In this document: piece after piece, positions 42,230 through 54,055 of the stretch
Numbering within the stretch: the stretch's first letter is position 1
Layout: each line of letters opens with the position of its first letter
Source of the DNA: Dipylidium caninum
Taxonomy: Eukaryota; Platyhelminthes; Cestoda; Cyclophyllidea; Dipylidiidae
NCBI GenBank assembly: GCA_017562135.1
Contig: QEYB01001326.1
Span: 32,991-96,990 of the forward strand
Reading direction: 5' to 3'
Length of the DNA: 64,000 nt
Translations under genes and position numbers: made by a program
Notes under the pieces: model-generated
Database searches by the model: none
Told to the model about the DNA's origin: nothing
The model's input: the letters and a program-made list of their open reading frames with translations, nothing else

Positions 42230-43000
42230 TGCGTCTTGGTGTGCGAGCTCATGGAGCACATATTGCTTGTTCCGTATTGTCAGCGTGAATTGTCACTAAA
42301 TATGTGACACCGAGGAATGGTGTTCGGTGCAATGTATACTTTGATCAGTGCAGGAGACCTCGATTTGAACATTGTCGTACCACTTGAGGTAGCTCCGTTA
42401 CTAGTCACGAAGTGCTCGTAGTGGGAGAGTTGGTGTGCACACCGTTGGCGGCCTCAATCGTAGCTGGCGCATGGGTCATCACCCGACGTGTCCTCTTCCT
42501 CCCTCAACTGCATGCCTTAATCACAGCACGACATGATCGTGCACTCGTGGTAGTGCTGATGGTGGAGTTGTTGCCGTTGCCATTGTCGAGGCGCGGGTGA
42601 CTCTGATTTGTCGAATTTCTCATTCGTGTTGTCATGTTAACCACTGAGGCTGACGTCGGTGCCCTGAGCAACATGGTCGCCTCGGTCACGAAAACCTGCG
42701 ACCAAAGCTCGATTATCATCCGCAAATTCGAGGTGTCTGCAACATCACTATGCACGATATTGTCAAATGTGGGGATTGCTCTCCCCTACATCTCGTCCTG
42801 AGATGATTGTGTGCCTCGATTAATCGTCTCCGTCTCCTTACTCTGTCTCATGTGAGAGGTGGAGCAGTCCTCGCCTTTTCCACGTGTAAGCGAGCCGTGT
42901 GCATTACCTTTGGTGGTGCCTTTCTTCCACGTACCGCACTTGGCTTCCATGCGACGTTGCTGTTGCGCGTCTTTGCCTTAGTTTGAGTTTGGAAGGATTT
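42230..43000. repeat. Diverged copy of the left-arm repeat
   Basis: 42410-42600 and 42700-42900 match 45490-45960 in the left arm in the same orientation: gggagagttggtgtgcacac, gcatgggtca-cacccgacgtg, gcactcgtgg, ggcgtgg blocks and tcgtctccgtctccttac. Compared with the arm it has many substitutions and carries the extra gttgttgccgttgcc segment shared with 35.2 kb. Confidence 0.75.
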
Positions 43001-44129
43001 TGGTCATGGCTGTCGGCACGGGTGCATTAAAATGCAGTCGACTGCCAGTGTTCTGTTCGCAGCAGAACAGAATAGTGTGCCACCGATCGTTGCAGCCCGC
43101 ATACATTTGGCGTATCGCTTTCCATCAAGGCCATGTGGGATGAAGAGATTTCTCTTCAACATTGTTGATCACTTCTTCAACGACTCCATTTGCAGTTGAT
43201 GAGTATTCACGTTGAAGCCTCGTAACCTCTTCTCCCAATCGAAGGAGTTAAGAGATCACCTGCCTACCCGGTGACGGGGTGAGTGATAAATGATCAACAG
43301 ACGGCCTCCTCATTCAATCTCACTCCTTTTCTCTATGTCTGTGAATATTGTGAAACTTGGCGTCTCTTCGCCGCCGTTTCGTTTGGCCTCCCATATGCAT
43401 TCAGTATGTTCACAGGAGTGTCAAGATGGGAGGTCGAAAGTGCAAATTCTCACGTTGGTGAGAGCTTTCGTTAGTCAGCCCAACCAATGTGCTGGTGTGA
43501 TGAAGCCTGTTCGTCCGCGTCTAGAGTCGCTGAGTTGCAATGTAGGCTAGTGTTGGAGCGGTTATCATTGACAAAGGCCATGAGTGCGTGTTCACCTGGT
43601 CCACTCTTGCCTTTGAACGCCGCCTTGCGGACTCCCAGTCACAATTCTTACTTTCCACACGGGCACTGTGTCTCGAGCACCCATTAGTGGTGACATTGTT
43701 CCCTCCAGAGGCACTCCTCTCGGAATCACGCCTACATTCATGGAGTGCCTCAGTCCTATTGCCATATTTCCTCCCTCATGAGATCTCCTCCTCGCAGATT
43801 TGATGCTCCAAGTTGGAAGGAGCATTCTGTCCGCCCACTCCCGTCCATTCATGCAGACGGTTGCCTCCATGAGGGGCTACTTCGCCTCCGTTTGACACAA
43901 TTTCTTGCGGGTCCAGTGAAGTGCGCCACTCACTCCTCTCCCAACAGTCATTTACTCCACCTTACTTGGGCGCCGAGTTATGCCCAAGAACATAATGCAA
44001 CGAAAAAGAAATGTAATTTGCTAAGAATTGCTGGACTCGAGGACTACTCACTAGAGGCGAGTAAGTCTCGTAGCGCCCTTTCACCCTCACCAATGCTGCT
44101 GATGCACCCGCTAACTGGTTCGACTTGAT
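43001..44129. other. Repeat-block interior, no gene recognised
   Basis: Open frames at 43283-44128 lie on both strands with no recognisable domain. Probably repeat-derived. Confidence 0.3.
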
Positions 44130-44560
44130 GGTTGCACCGCATTAAAAGCCTTCACATCACTGGAAATCAACTCAACTGGGGGCCCAAATGTGCGTGACAC
44201 AAGCATAGTAGTAGCTGGAAGTGGCGACTATGGTGATGGCTGACAACGATTGTTACACTGGCTCCAAGCCTGTGGAAGAAGAGGTTTGGCTGTGAAATGG
44301 AGGTGAAGAGGTGCAGACTGACAACTTCGTACTCAGCAATACCGCCATTTGGAAGTGGAGAAGTTGAGCTGCCAGGAAAGTGGGGTAAGACAGCATTGGA
44401 GCATTCTGTTACCAGTGGTGCCTGGTGGTGCGCTCGAGGTCCGGTGTGCCCGTCGAGGTCGTAGACAAGTGCCCGACAGAAATCAACCTAAAGAGCTGAA
44501 GGAGTTAATGCAGGTGGCGTTGTTCAAAGAGGCTGCAGTGTTGTGATTCACGAGAGTGGC
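44130..44560. repeat. Further diverged fragments of the arm repeat
   Basis: 44185-44260 (caaatgtgcgtgacacaagca, gatggctgacaacgattgtt) resembles 45985-46055 of the left arm. 44508-44525 (tgcaggtggcgttgttca) resembles 45957-45974. Short, scattered and diverged. Confidence 0.5.
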
Positions 44561-44961
44561 TGTTGTTAGCGAAGAGGAAAGACAAATCACACCGAGTTGG
44601 AATGCAAACTGTGCAACTAGGGGATGCTCTCTTTGCGCCTTTCCCTTTTCGTCTTCAGCCTTTCGCCTACTTTATACCCTCACTGAGTTGGGGTCAAGGT
44701 GATTGAAGGACTGAGGAGAGAGGAGAAGAGAGCGAGTGTAGAGTTTGAGTACTCTTTTAGACGGGTCGATCCTCCTCGCCAACTTGAAGACCTGCAGACC
44801 CTCGATTGAAATCGTCGTCTCACCCACCAACCCATCCAACTACTGCTTCAGCTCTGACGACAACCACGCTGGGACCATAGGAAAACATTCTGCAACAAGG
44901 TTTTCCCAACAGGCGCCCACGTTCTCCCCTACCTCAGGAAATACTCGCACACATCTACCCA

Positions 44962-45378
44962 GTGTGCGGGTCGAGAGATAATATCATCCTCTCAATGTGG
45001 AAGAGGCAGTTGGGGAATCGGGGTTCCCGGGAATATAATCAAACGCACAGACAAGCGAAAAGAGCAGTTGACAAAGCAAAGAGTTCCTGGTTGGAGGATG
45101 GTAAGAAAGAAGGGAGATTCAGGCTGAAGCGGAAGAAAGAGAAGAAGCTGTGGGATAAAATTCAACTCTTGGTTAGAGGCTTCAAACATCATCGTTCGTC
45201 GCCTCATAATCAACGACACTCGGAGGCTCTGGCATCTCCTCTTCTTCATCTTCTTCAACCCACCTTGTCTGAGGTTCTCGCTGAAGAAGGCCGACGCCGG
45301 TACGTCAACTCGTCCATCACATATTGTTTGTTCGCTATTGTCAGCGTGATTTGGCACTGTTCAGTGCAATGCATCTGA
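44962..45378 (+). pseudogene. Retroelement-like open frame in the left arm
   Basis: The translated frame contains REYNQTHRQAKRAVDKAKSS followed by a Lys/Arg-rich run and KKLWDKIQLL. This resembles the basic linker between endonuclease and reverse transcriptase in non-LTR retrotransposons (Y-x-x-x-R-x-A-K-R-x-V-x-K-A-K). The inverted copy at 51786-52241 extends upstream into AILWDFDFNYPV, reminiscent of the endonuclease GDFN motif. No reverse transcriptase motif (F/YxDD) was found. Identification is weak. Confidence 0.3.
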
Positions 45379-46679
45379 CACGAATTAATTGTGTTCGGAT
45401 CGACGTGTGCTTTGATCATTGGAAGAGGCTACGATTTGGACACTGTCATGCTACAGCGTCCCAACGGAGACAGCTCCGTTAATTGTCACGAGGTCATCCT
45501 GGTGGGAGAGTTGGTGTGCACACCGTTGGTGGCCTCAATCGCAGCTGACGCATGGGTCAGCACCCGACGTGTCCTCCTCCTCCCAGCACTGTGTGCCTTG
45601 CTCTCAACACGACCTGATCGTGCACTCGTGTTGTCATGTCAACCACTGTGACTGCTGTCGGCGCCTTGTGGAACATGGTCGCCTGGGCCACGATAACATG
45701 TGGCACGGGTGAAACAACGTTGAGGTCTTGTTCGCATGGCACGCAGCTTCACGGATGGAGGCATGGGGCGGCGGATATGCGTGTACCCGAATATCATCCG
45801 CCAAGTGGAGATGTCTGCAATTGTACAACGCATGATATTCTCAAGTGTAGAGATTTGTCTCTGCGATGATTGTGTGCCTCGTTTAATCGTCTCCGTCTCC
45901 TTACGCTGTCCCACGTGAGGTGGGGCAGTCCTCGCCTTTGGGCCGTACAAGTGAGTGCAGGTGGCGTTGCTCATTGACAGTGTCGTTGCAAATGTGCATG
46001 GCACAAGTAGAGTAGCCAGGTGTGGTCGGTTCGTGATGGCTGACAACGACTATTACGATAGCGGGTGTGGGGGAGGGGGGCCGGTGGGGGGTCAGGAGGC
46101 ATGGCCATGGATCGTGTGGCGGGGGACAGGACACAGGGCACAGGAGGCGAGCAGATGGAAGAAACTCGACTTGATTGCTCTCCACACAGCAGTGCTAGCA
46201 AGCCTGCGCCCCACACTGCTGTCCCCACAGAGTACCGGGTTGAAAGACAGGTGCTGCGTGCCTCTTTTATTCGAGCGAATTGCTACTTAGGTGGCGTTGC
46301 GGCAGACGTTCTTATGCTGGAGGATGATGATGCTGAACAGCCTTTCACTCCTGTATTCTTTACACCCTCCAGCCACAACGCCCTCATTGAACTTATCTAA
46401 AGGATTTTGGACAAACGACCTTTCGCTGCTTTGTGTAGGTGAGTGCTCCCATCACTTCCTCATCTCCGCCACAACTCACATTTCTTTGGTAAGTCCTACT
46501 TGGGATTGCCTCAGAAACAAAACTGGCGTTGCCCTATACTTGCACACTCATTTGGCCATCCCATATAACAGCGCGTATGCAGCCCTTGTGACTGCACCTT
46601 GAGCTAATTTGAGGCCTTTTTACCGTTGTGTTCAAGACGGAGGTTTGGCTATTGCAGGATCCGTTTATGGCCATTGATC

Positions 46680-47183
46680 TCACTTTAAACTCAGGTAATG
46701 ACGTTTTATTATTGCACACCATGGCGTAGGCTCAAGACTTTTTCGCGAATAGGAAGCAGTAGACGAGGTCACTCCTTGTATTACGAAACTGACATACATG
46801 CAGGCGTAGAGGAAGGTGCCTATGCGTGTCTCACTACAAGAGCGTGTGTTGCCAGTGTGAAGCATATACCTGTCTCCTGCTTGCAGATAGTAGACAATGG
46901 CAGCGGAAGGTGGCGGGTCCCCGTCAGTTGTGGGGACGTGAACAATCGGAGCAGCCTGGAGGCTGTCAACCAGACAGTAGCTCTGGACTCGGCCTTCTTG
47001 CCCCAGAACTTCAGTCAAGATGGCGTTGAAGGAGACGATGAAGCGGGGATGCTGAAGTTTCTGAGTGTCGTTGATGATGAGTCGATGAACGATAATGTTC
47101 GAATCCACTAACCAACTGCACTCAACATTTACAAAGGAGAGCGGAATTTCGTCCCACAACTTCTTCGCTTCTCTTCCTTCCAC
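46680..47183 (-). pseudogene. 167-codon open frame in the left arm, unknown
   Basis: This frame shares LWDEIPL and SNIIVHRLIINDT with a diverged copy of the 44962 frame (which, with a frameshift, reads SNIIVRRLIINDT). It then continues into YCLVDSLQAAPIVHVPTTDG and a hydrophobic tail. An identical frame lies at 49980-50483 (+) in the other arm. It is probably a remnant of the same repeat-encoded protein; no family was recognised. Confidence 0.3.
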
Positions 47184-47310
47184 TTCCGCCTCTTTCTTCC
47201 TTCTTCCTCACTATCCTCCATCTACAAACTCTATGCTTTTGTCCACTTCCCTCTTCGCTTGTCTGTGTGTTCGCATATATTCTCGGGAACCTTGCGTGTT
47301 CGTCACCTTC
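46985..47310 (-). repeat. Internal inverted copy of the arm's outer end
   Basis: Read on the minus strand, this segment matches 44990-45310 at roughly three quarters identity by eye: cccgggaat-ata, acacagacaagcgaa, gaggaaggagaagaag-type runs, gtgggac-aaattc, ctca-aatcaacgacactc and aagaaggccga. The arm therefore has diverged inverted ends, like terminal inverted repeats of an element about 2.3 kb long. Confidence 0.65.
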
Positions 47311-47847
47311 CACTTGTATGATTTGCTTCTTGCATTTTTTCTTTGAGTATTCCTTGTTTCCGCATTCCTTCATTCGCCACGAAGTCATGGAGAGACCCTC
47401 ATTTGTGCTGAACTCTGACTTAAACCGATTGATGATTGCCTTTCGTTTACCTCCTAGAAGCGAATTTAACTTCTTCGTTTCACTCCCTTCTCACTTCTCT
47501 CCACCTTGTGCACAATCTTGTTTGACTTAAGAAAGTATATTCTTCATGTCGACTTTGTCTAACGGTGCCTGAATGAGAATCAGTTGGGTCCCGTTGCAAG
47601 GAGAGGAAGCTCATCAGAATCGGGCAATTTTGTGCATCTGATGAGGGAAAGAGCACCTAACGCCGTCCGTCTACCGTGCGGTTAGTGAACGGGGCGACAG
47701 CGAGGCGTTGTGGAGCAGATCATATCACCCTGATCTACGGAGGCGAGGAGACCTCCGCTGACCTCCTCTCTCCTCCGTCACCGCTGCAGAAACCGAGAGG
47801 CATTGTTGCATATTGGATCGGTGGCAGGCAGCGGAAGCAAATAGTTA

Positions 47848-49315
47848 TGATCACAGTCGGAGTGGGTTGCATCACGCTCCACACGCCTCATGTCTAGTCG
47901 TCAACGAAGCCTTATTGTGGAGACATAACATGACGAGAGCGAGGCGAGAGATTCATCATTGTAATGCGCACTGTTTACTCCATCCCTATGGCTCCACCAC
48001 CGTCGTAAGCCGACGAAGTGATCAATTTGATGGTGGCATGATGGATGGAGGCATAAAATAGTGTGGACGGAGGGGTCATCGCTTGCGTGGCACACTTCAC
48101 CTCAACTCTAAATATGTGGAATTGGTGTGAGATAATGACTGCTAACCGAGGACAGATGCCACCCTCCAGCTCATAACGTCTCCGTTGTGCGACCGCGCCC
48201 AACATCGCGTCTCACGTTGACGACTACAGGTCATTCACTCCTACTCACGATAACCCATGCGGCACGTGCGAATTTTAAGCTTCTCATCAGACTGACTGTC
48301 ACCCCAACTGTCACTGTGTGCACCTAATGGCAACTACAATTCAATGAATCCTCGTCTCCACAATTGTGCATCATATTTCATCACTACGTACATGCGTGTA
48401 ACCCTCTTTGCTCTTCGCTTCCTCCCGCCATTCATCAACCCAAATGTGCCTTATCCGGCGCTCCTTACCACTTTGTCGCCATTCATCTCTCTTCAATGCG
48501 CATTACTCCTCCTCCTCCTCCCTGAGTCCTCCTCCTCCTCCTCCCTGAGTCCTCCTCCTCCTCCTCCCTGACTCCTCCTCCTCCTCCCTGACTCCTCCTC
48601 CTCCTCCCTGAGTCCTCCTCTCCTTTTCTCACATCCAACCCGTCTTAAACTGAGTGGGGGCTCAAATGTGATGCGGTTTACAACGACGGCGACTGCGTTC
48701 ATCGCCTGCGCAGACACGTGCATGTTGAGTAAAAAGAGAGAATTGGATTTGAGTCGCTATGAGGTGAAGAAACTAACACCGTCTGCGCCGTCAGCATTCA
48801 CATAAACGCTGGCCTCGACGCCAAATGACACACCAGCGTCTGAAAGGTGGTTCACCCATTCTCTCTCAGTTCTACTCAACGTCCCGTCTGTCATGCCACG
48901 CGTTCTCACTCACCTCGTCCCCATGTGCTGTGACTTGCGAGATTAAGAACAGAGCACCGTATCTGTTCGATGGGCTGGAGTTCACCAGCACATCCAACAA
49001 ATAGACCTGCCGCTCTGAGTTAACATGACGGCAGAGAGTAACGCAGCCCCCAAGGCGGTCGATCCACCAATTAACACGAGGTCGGTGCACGGCAGCACTC
49101 GTAGGAGTATCTCACGACTCACATGCACAACGGTGAGTTGCTAATTGCTGACAATGTTGCCACGCAATCCTCCAGTTACCGAGTTATCAGGTGGAAGAAG
49201 GGTAAAGGTGAGTTCTTCTGGTCCAAAGGAGCGCCCGAAGTTGTCTCCACCGGTCGCAGAGGAAGTTGTTTGATCAAATTTGAGCCAAGCATTGCCATCA
49301 TCAGCACAATCATTG
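47848..49315. other. Spacer between the inverted-repeat arms
   Basis: About 1468 bp with no counterpart in the other arm. It contains the CTC-rich minisatellite (48505-48617). Its right end (49085-49315) is shared with 40.4 kb. The frame at 48872-49090 (-) matches no family. Confidence 0.6.
48505..48617. repeat. CTC-rich minisatellite
   Basis: About six tandem copies of a unit made of 3-5 TCC triplets followed by CTGAG or CTGAC. The strand asymmetry (all pyrimidine apart from the CTGAG/C joints) could favour triplex or slipped structures. The Arg/Glu-rich open frame read from the other strand is an artefact of this repeat. Confidence 0.9.
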
Positions 49316-52209
49316 TAACTATTTGCTTCCGCTGCCTGCCACCGATCCAATATGCAACAATGCCTCTCGGTTTCTGCAGCGGTGACGGAGGAGAGAGGAG
49401 GTCAGCGGAGGTCTCCTCGCCTCCGTAGATCAGGGTGATATGATCTGCTCCACAACGCCTCGCTGTCGCCCCGTTCACTAACCGCACGGTAGACGGACGG
49501 CGTTAGGTGCTCTTTCCCTCATCAGATGCACAAAATTGCCCGATTCTGATGAGCTTCCTCTCCTTGCAACGGGACCCAACTGATTCTCATTCAGGCACCG
49601 TTAGACAAAGTCGACATGAAGAATATACTTTCTTAAGTCAAACAAGATTGTGCACAAGGTGGAGAGAAGTGAGAAGGGAGTGAAACGAAGAAGTTAAATT
49701 CGCTTCTAGGAGGTAAACGAAAGGCAATCATCAATCGGTTTAAGTCAGAGTTCAGCACAAATGAGGGTCTCTCCATGACTTCGTGGCGAATGAAGGAATG
49801 CGGAAACAAGGAATACTCAAAGAAAAAATGCAAGAAGCAAATCATACAAGTGGAAGGTGACGAACACGCAAGGTTCCCGAGAATATATGCGAACACACAG
49901 ACAAGCGAAGAGGGAAGTGGACAAAAGCATAGAGTTTGTAGATGGAGGATAGTGAGGAAGAAGGAAGAAAGAGGCGGAAGTGGAAGGAAGAGAAGCGAAG
50001 AAGTTGTGGGACGAAATTCCGCTCTCCTTTGTAAATGTTGAGTGCAGTTGGTTAGTGGATTCGAACATTATCGTTCATCGACTCATCATCAACGACACTC
50101 AGAAACTTCAGCATCCCCGCTTCATCGTCTCCTTCAACGCCATCTTGACTGAAGTTCTGGGGCAAGAAGGCCGAGTCCAGAGCTACTGTCTGGTTGACAG
50201 CCTCCAGGCTGCTCCGATTGTTCACGTCCCCACAACTGACGGGGACCCGCCACCTTCCGCTGCCATTGTCTACTATCTGCAAGCAGGAGACAGGTATATG
50301 CTTCACACTGGCAACACACGCTCTTGTAGTGAGACACGCATAGGCACCTTCCTCTACGCCTGCATGTATGTCAGTTTCGTAATACAAGGAGTGACCTCGT
50401 CTACTGCTTCCTATTCGCGAAAAAGTCTTGAGCCTACGCCATGGTGTGCAATAATAAAACGTCATTACCTGAGTTTAAAGTGAGATCAATGGCCATAAAC
50501 GGATCCTGCAATAGCCAAACCTCCGTCTTTGAACACAACGGTAAAAAGGCCTCAAATTAGCTCAAGGTGCAGTCACAAGGGCTGCATACGCGCTGTTATA
50601 TGGGATGGCCAAATGAGTGTGCAAGTATAGGGCAACGCCAGTTTTGTTTCTGAGGCAATCCCAAGTAGGACTTACCAAAGAAATGTGAGTTGTGGCGGAG
50701 ATGAGGAAGTGATGGGAGCACTCACCTACACAAAGCAGCGAAAGGTCGTTTGTCCAAAATCCTTTAGATAAGTTCAATGAGGGCGTTGTGGCTGGAGGGT
50801 GTAAAGAATACAGGAGTGAAAGGCTGTTCAGCATCATCATCCTCCAGCATAAGAACGTCTGCCGCAACGCCACCTAAGTAGCAATTCGCTCGAATAAAAG
50901 AGGCACGCAGCACCTGTCTTTCAACCCGGTACTCTGTGGGGACAGCAGTGTGGGGCGCAGGCTTGCTAGCACTGCTGTGTGGAGAGCAATCAAGTCGAGT
51001 TTCTTCCATCTGCTCGCCTCCTGTGCCCTGTGTCCTGTCCCCCGCCACACGATCCATGGCCATGCCTCCTGACCCCCACCGGCCCCCCTCCCCCACACCC
51101 GCTATCGTAATAGTCGTTGTCAGCCATCACGAACCGACCACACCTGGCTACTCTACTTGTGCCATGCACATTTGCAACGACACTGTCAATGAGCAACGCC
51201 ACCTGCACTCACTTGTACGGCCCAAAGGCGAGGACTGCCCCACCTCACGTGGGACAGCGTAAGGAGACGGAGACGATTAAACGAGGCACACAATCATCGC
51301 AGAGACAAATCTCTACACTTGAGAATATCATGCGTTGTACAATTGCAGACATCTCCACTTGGCGGATGATATTCGGGTACACGCATATCCGCCGCCCCAT
51401 GCCTCCATCCGTGAAGCTGCGTGCCATGCGAACAAGACCTCAACGTTGTTTCACCCGTGCCACATGTTATCGTGGCCCAGGCGACCATGTTCCACAAGGC
51501 GCCGACAGCAGTCACAGTGGTTGACATGACAACACGAGTGCACGATCAGGTCGTGTTGAGAGCAAGGCACACAGTGCTGGGAGGAGGAGGACACGTCGGG
51601 TGCTGACCCCATGCGTCAGCTGCGATTGAGGCCACCAACGGTGTGCACACCAACTCTCCCACCAGGATGACCTCGTGACAATTAACGGAGCTGTCTCCGT
51701 TGGGACGCTGTAGCATGACAGTGTCTAAATCGTAGCCTCTTCCAATGATCAAAGCACACGTCGATCCGAACACAATTAATTCGTGTCAGATGCATTGCAC
51801 TGAACAGTGCCAAATCACGCTGACAATAGCGAACAAACAATATGTGATGGACGAGTTGACGTACCGGCGTCGGCCTTCTTCAGCGAGAACCTCAGACAAG
51901 GTGGGTTGAAGAAGATGAAGAAGAGGAGATGCCAGAGCCTCCGAGTGTCGTTGATTATGAGGCGACGAACGATGATGTTTGAAGCCTCTAACCAAGAGTT
52001 GAATTTTATCCCACAGCTTCTTCTCTTTCTTCCGCTTCAGCCTGAATCTCCCTTCTTTCTTACCATCCTCCAACCAGGAACTCTTTGCTTTGTCAACTGC
52101 TCTTTTCGCTTGTCTGTGCGTTTGATTATATTCCCGGGAACCCCGATTCCCCAACTGCCTCTTCCACATTGAGAGGATGATATTATCTCTCGACCCGCAC
52201 ACTGGGTAG
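49316..52209 (-). repeat. Right arm of the large inverted repeat
   Basis: Reverse-complement partner of 44955-47847, nearly identical along its full length. The right flank beyond 52209 (tgaaatcaaaatcc...) differs from the sequence beyond the left arm. The retroelement-like frame continues a further 14 codons upstream here, suggesting that this side keeps more of the original element. Confidence 0.93.
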
Positions 52210-54055
52210 TTGAAATCAAAATCCCACAGGATCGCCTCCAATTGCTGTGTAGATTTGTTTGGCTGGCCAAATGGATTATTGTCTTTCGTCTTTGTAGCAA
52301 TTCCCTAGCACCCACTCTTCGACATATGTGGGTGATCGGCGAAAAATCAACTTTTAGATACTATTGTCACAGTTTAGAGTTGGAAATAGGGAGCATAGTA
52401 GAGAAAGGCAAGTGTTTAAGACCAATGCTTCGGATTCGGAAGGAATCACCGAGGAAATACTTGGACGAGGAGGCTGTGATTATTGCAACGCATTGGTGTG
52501 GACGTTTGAAGGTAATCAACGGGCGTTGGTACGGATCCCCTGTCATGGATGCACGTGAATTGCGACGTCCCAGGCGCCTTTTGTCAGTCCGTTGACATTT
52601 ATCAGTACTAACGGGAAAACTGAATCCGCTGACTCGTGCACCTGCACCTAGCCACCGTCGCATTTCTAGACCTTATACAGGATTCTGAGGGCAATTAATA
52701 AACGGAGGCCCAAACCGAAGTTAAAGGTCAGTCGTGACTGTGGCATGAAACGTAGATAAATCAACCATGTTACGCTCAACCTCTATGGGGCTGAACTGTG
52801 TCTCTCTTCGTTGACCTTGTGCCAATTGCGTGAGACGTTAAACCCACTCCCCACCGCGAGAGAGCCGTGATCAATGGTTTCTGCTGATTTCAGCCATTTA
52901 CAGCGGGCACATCTTTATGGTAGTAGTTGACAAGGCGTTTGGAGCCTCTCAACCTGTATATTCGTGTTTTAGCAAACAGCTCCGACACATCTCCGAATAG
53001 TCATCTCGGTCAATCGGGTCACTGACATCTCAGATTACTCCCTATCTCTTGCTCAGATGTTCTCCAACACAAAGATGGCACATTGTTCTGTACCCTGAAA
53101 CATTGGCCATGACACTATTGAACGTAACAAACTGGGCACTGTATTAAGTGGCATCTTTCATCTAAAAGCCTTGATCATTTCTTGTATGGATGCACCTTCT
53201 CTATACCCCGAGCTATTCACTTCGAGGCGGCCTTCTCAACTAACTTTTATGCCGCTGGTGCTTTCATGGTTGGGCAGTTGGTGTGATTAAGAGTCGCTTC
53301 CAACAGGTGCTTTGGAGCACGAGTTGTCATGACGATTGCCGTTAAACATAACGTCTTAGGAGAAGGCTGTTTAAATGCCTTCTCTCTCGCTAACCCGAAC
53401 TTCTGCCTAAAGTGTGGGTGATGTTAAAATGGGGATAGAAATAGTAATATTATGTAAAAATGAAGGTTTGTTATCATAGCGCACATGCTGCCACATGGCA
53501 AAATTATCGTCTGACTGCTTCTCTTTTGCCATATGAATTTGGTCTTCGTGGTTAGTCCTACTCGCCGTCATTGTGGCCATCATTTGATACCACCGCTGCT
53601 TCTGCATAAGTTACGGCACAAAGAATGGTGATTGTGTAAGTGAGAATAGCAGGTTAAGGAAACAGGCTTAAATGCGTTTGTCGGTGATCTGATCAACGGG
53701 GAACACAAAGCAAATGAGAAGTAGACGTCCGTTTATTAGACCATGGAGGAAGAGAGTGGGGGACCGGTAGACTAAGGTCAGTGGGCAATGCGTACAGCCT
53801 ACATCTGTGCTCGTTGTCGGAGAAAGGCTTCTTGGAAGTATGCAAGACAAGTGAAATGACTTGATCTTATCGGTGGTAGGTCGCTCGTTGGCTGCCACGT
53901 TGCCTTCGACGTCGGTGTGGTGAAAATCTAAGGAGAATGCGCATTCCATTAACCACCTCCCAAATTACGTGGACAGAATTGGAAGATGGTGGTGCCCTGT
54001 GAAAGTGGGGATGTTATCACTGGCATGGGCAATCGCATCATTCGGTTTGATGTGG
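52210..54055. other. Right flank of the inverted repeat, no gene recognised
   Basis: A 117-codon plus-strand frame (52242-52595) and a minus-strand frame (53668-53949) are open but match no family. The second lies just beyond the likely 3' end of the TRPM2-like gene and may be its 3' UTR. Confidence 0.35.

Larger units (their letters stand above)
44955..47847 (+). repeat. Left arm of a large inverted repeat (about 2.9 kb)
   Basis: The sequence from ctacccagtgtgcgggtcgag at 44955 to aaatagtta at 47847 is the reverse complement of 49316-52209. Open frames are mirrored with identical translations (for example 47122-47388 - and 49775-50041 +). The only differences I noticed are single-base indels, such as a run of six versus five G near 46088 and three versus four G near 45555. 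Outside these limits the two flanks are unrelated. Confidence 0.93.

Noticed and set aside
48493..48723. Arg/Glu-rich minus-strand open frame
   Set aside because: The translation is produced by the CTC-rich minisatellite and is not a protein.
44962..52241. Many mirrored open frames on both strands of the inverted repeat considered as gene pairs
   Set aside because: They are duplicated shadows of the same repeat; no known domain, and frames are broken between diverged copies.
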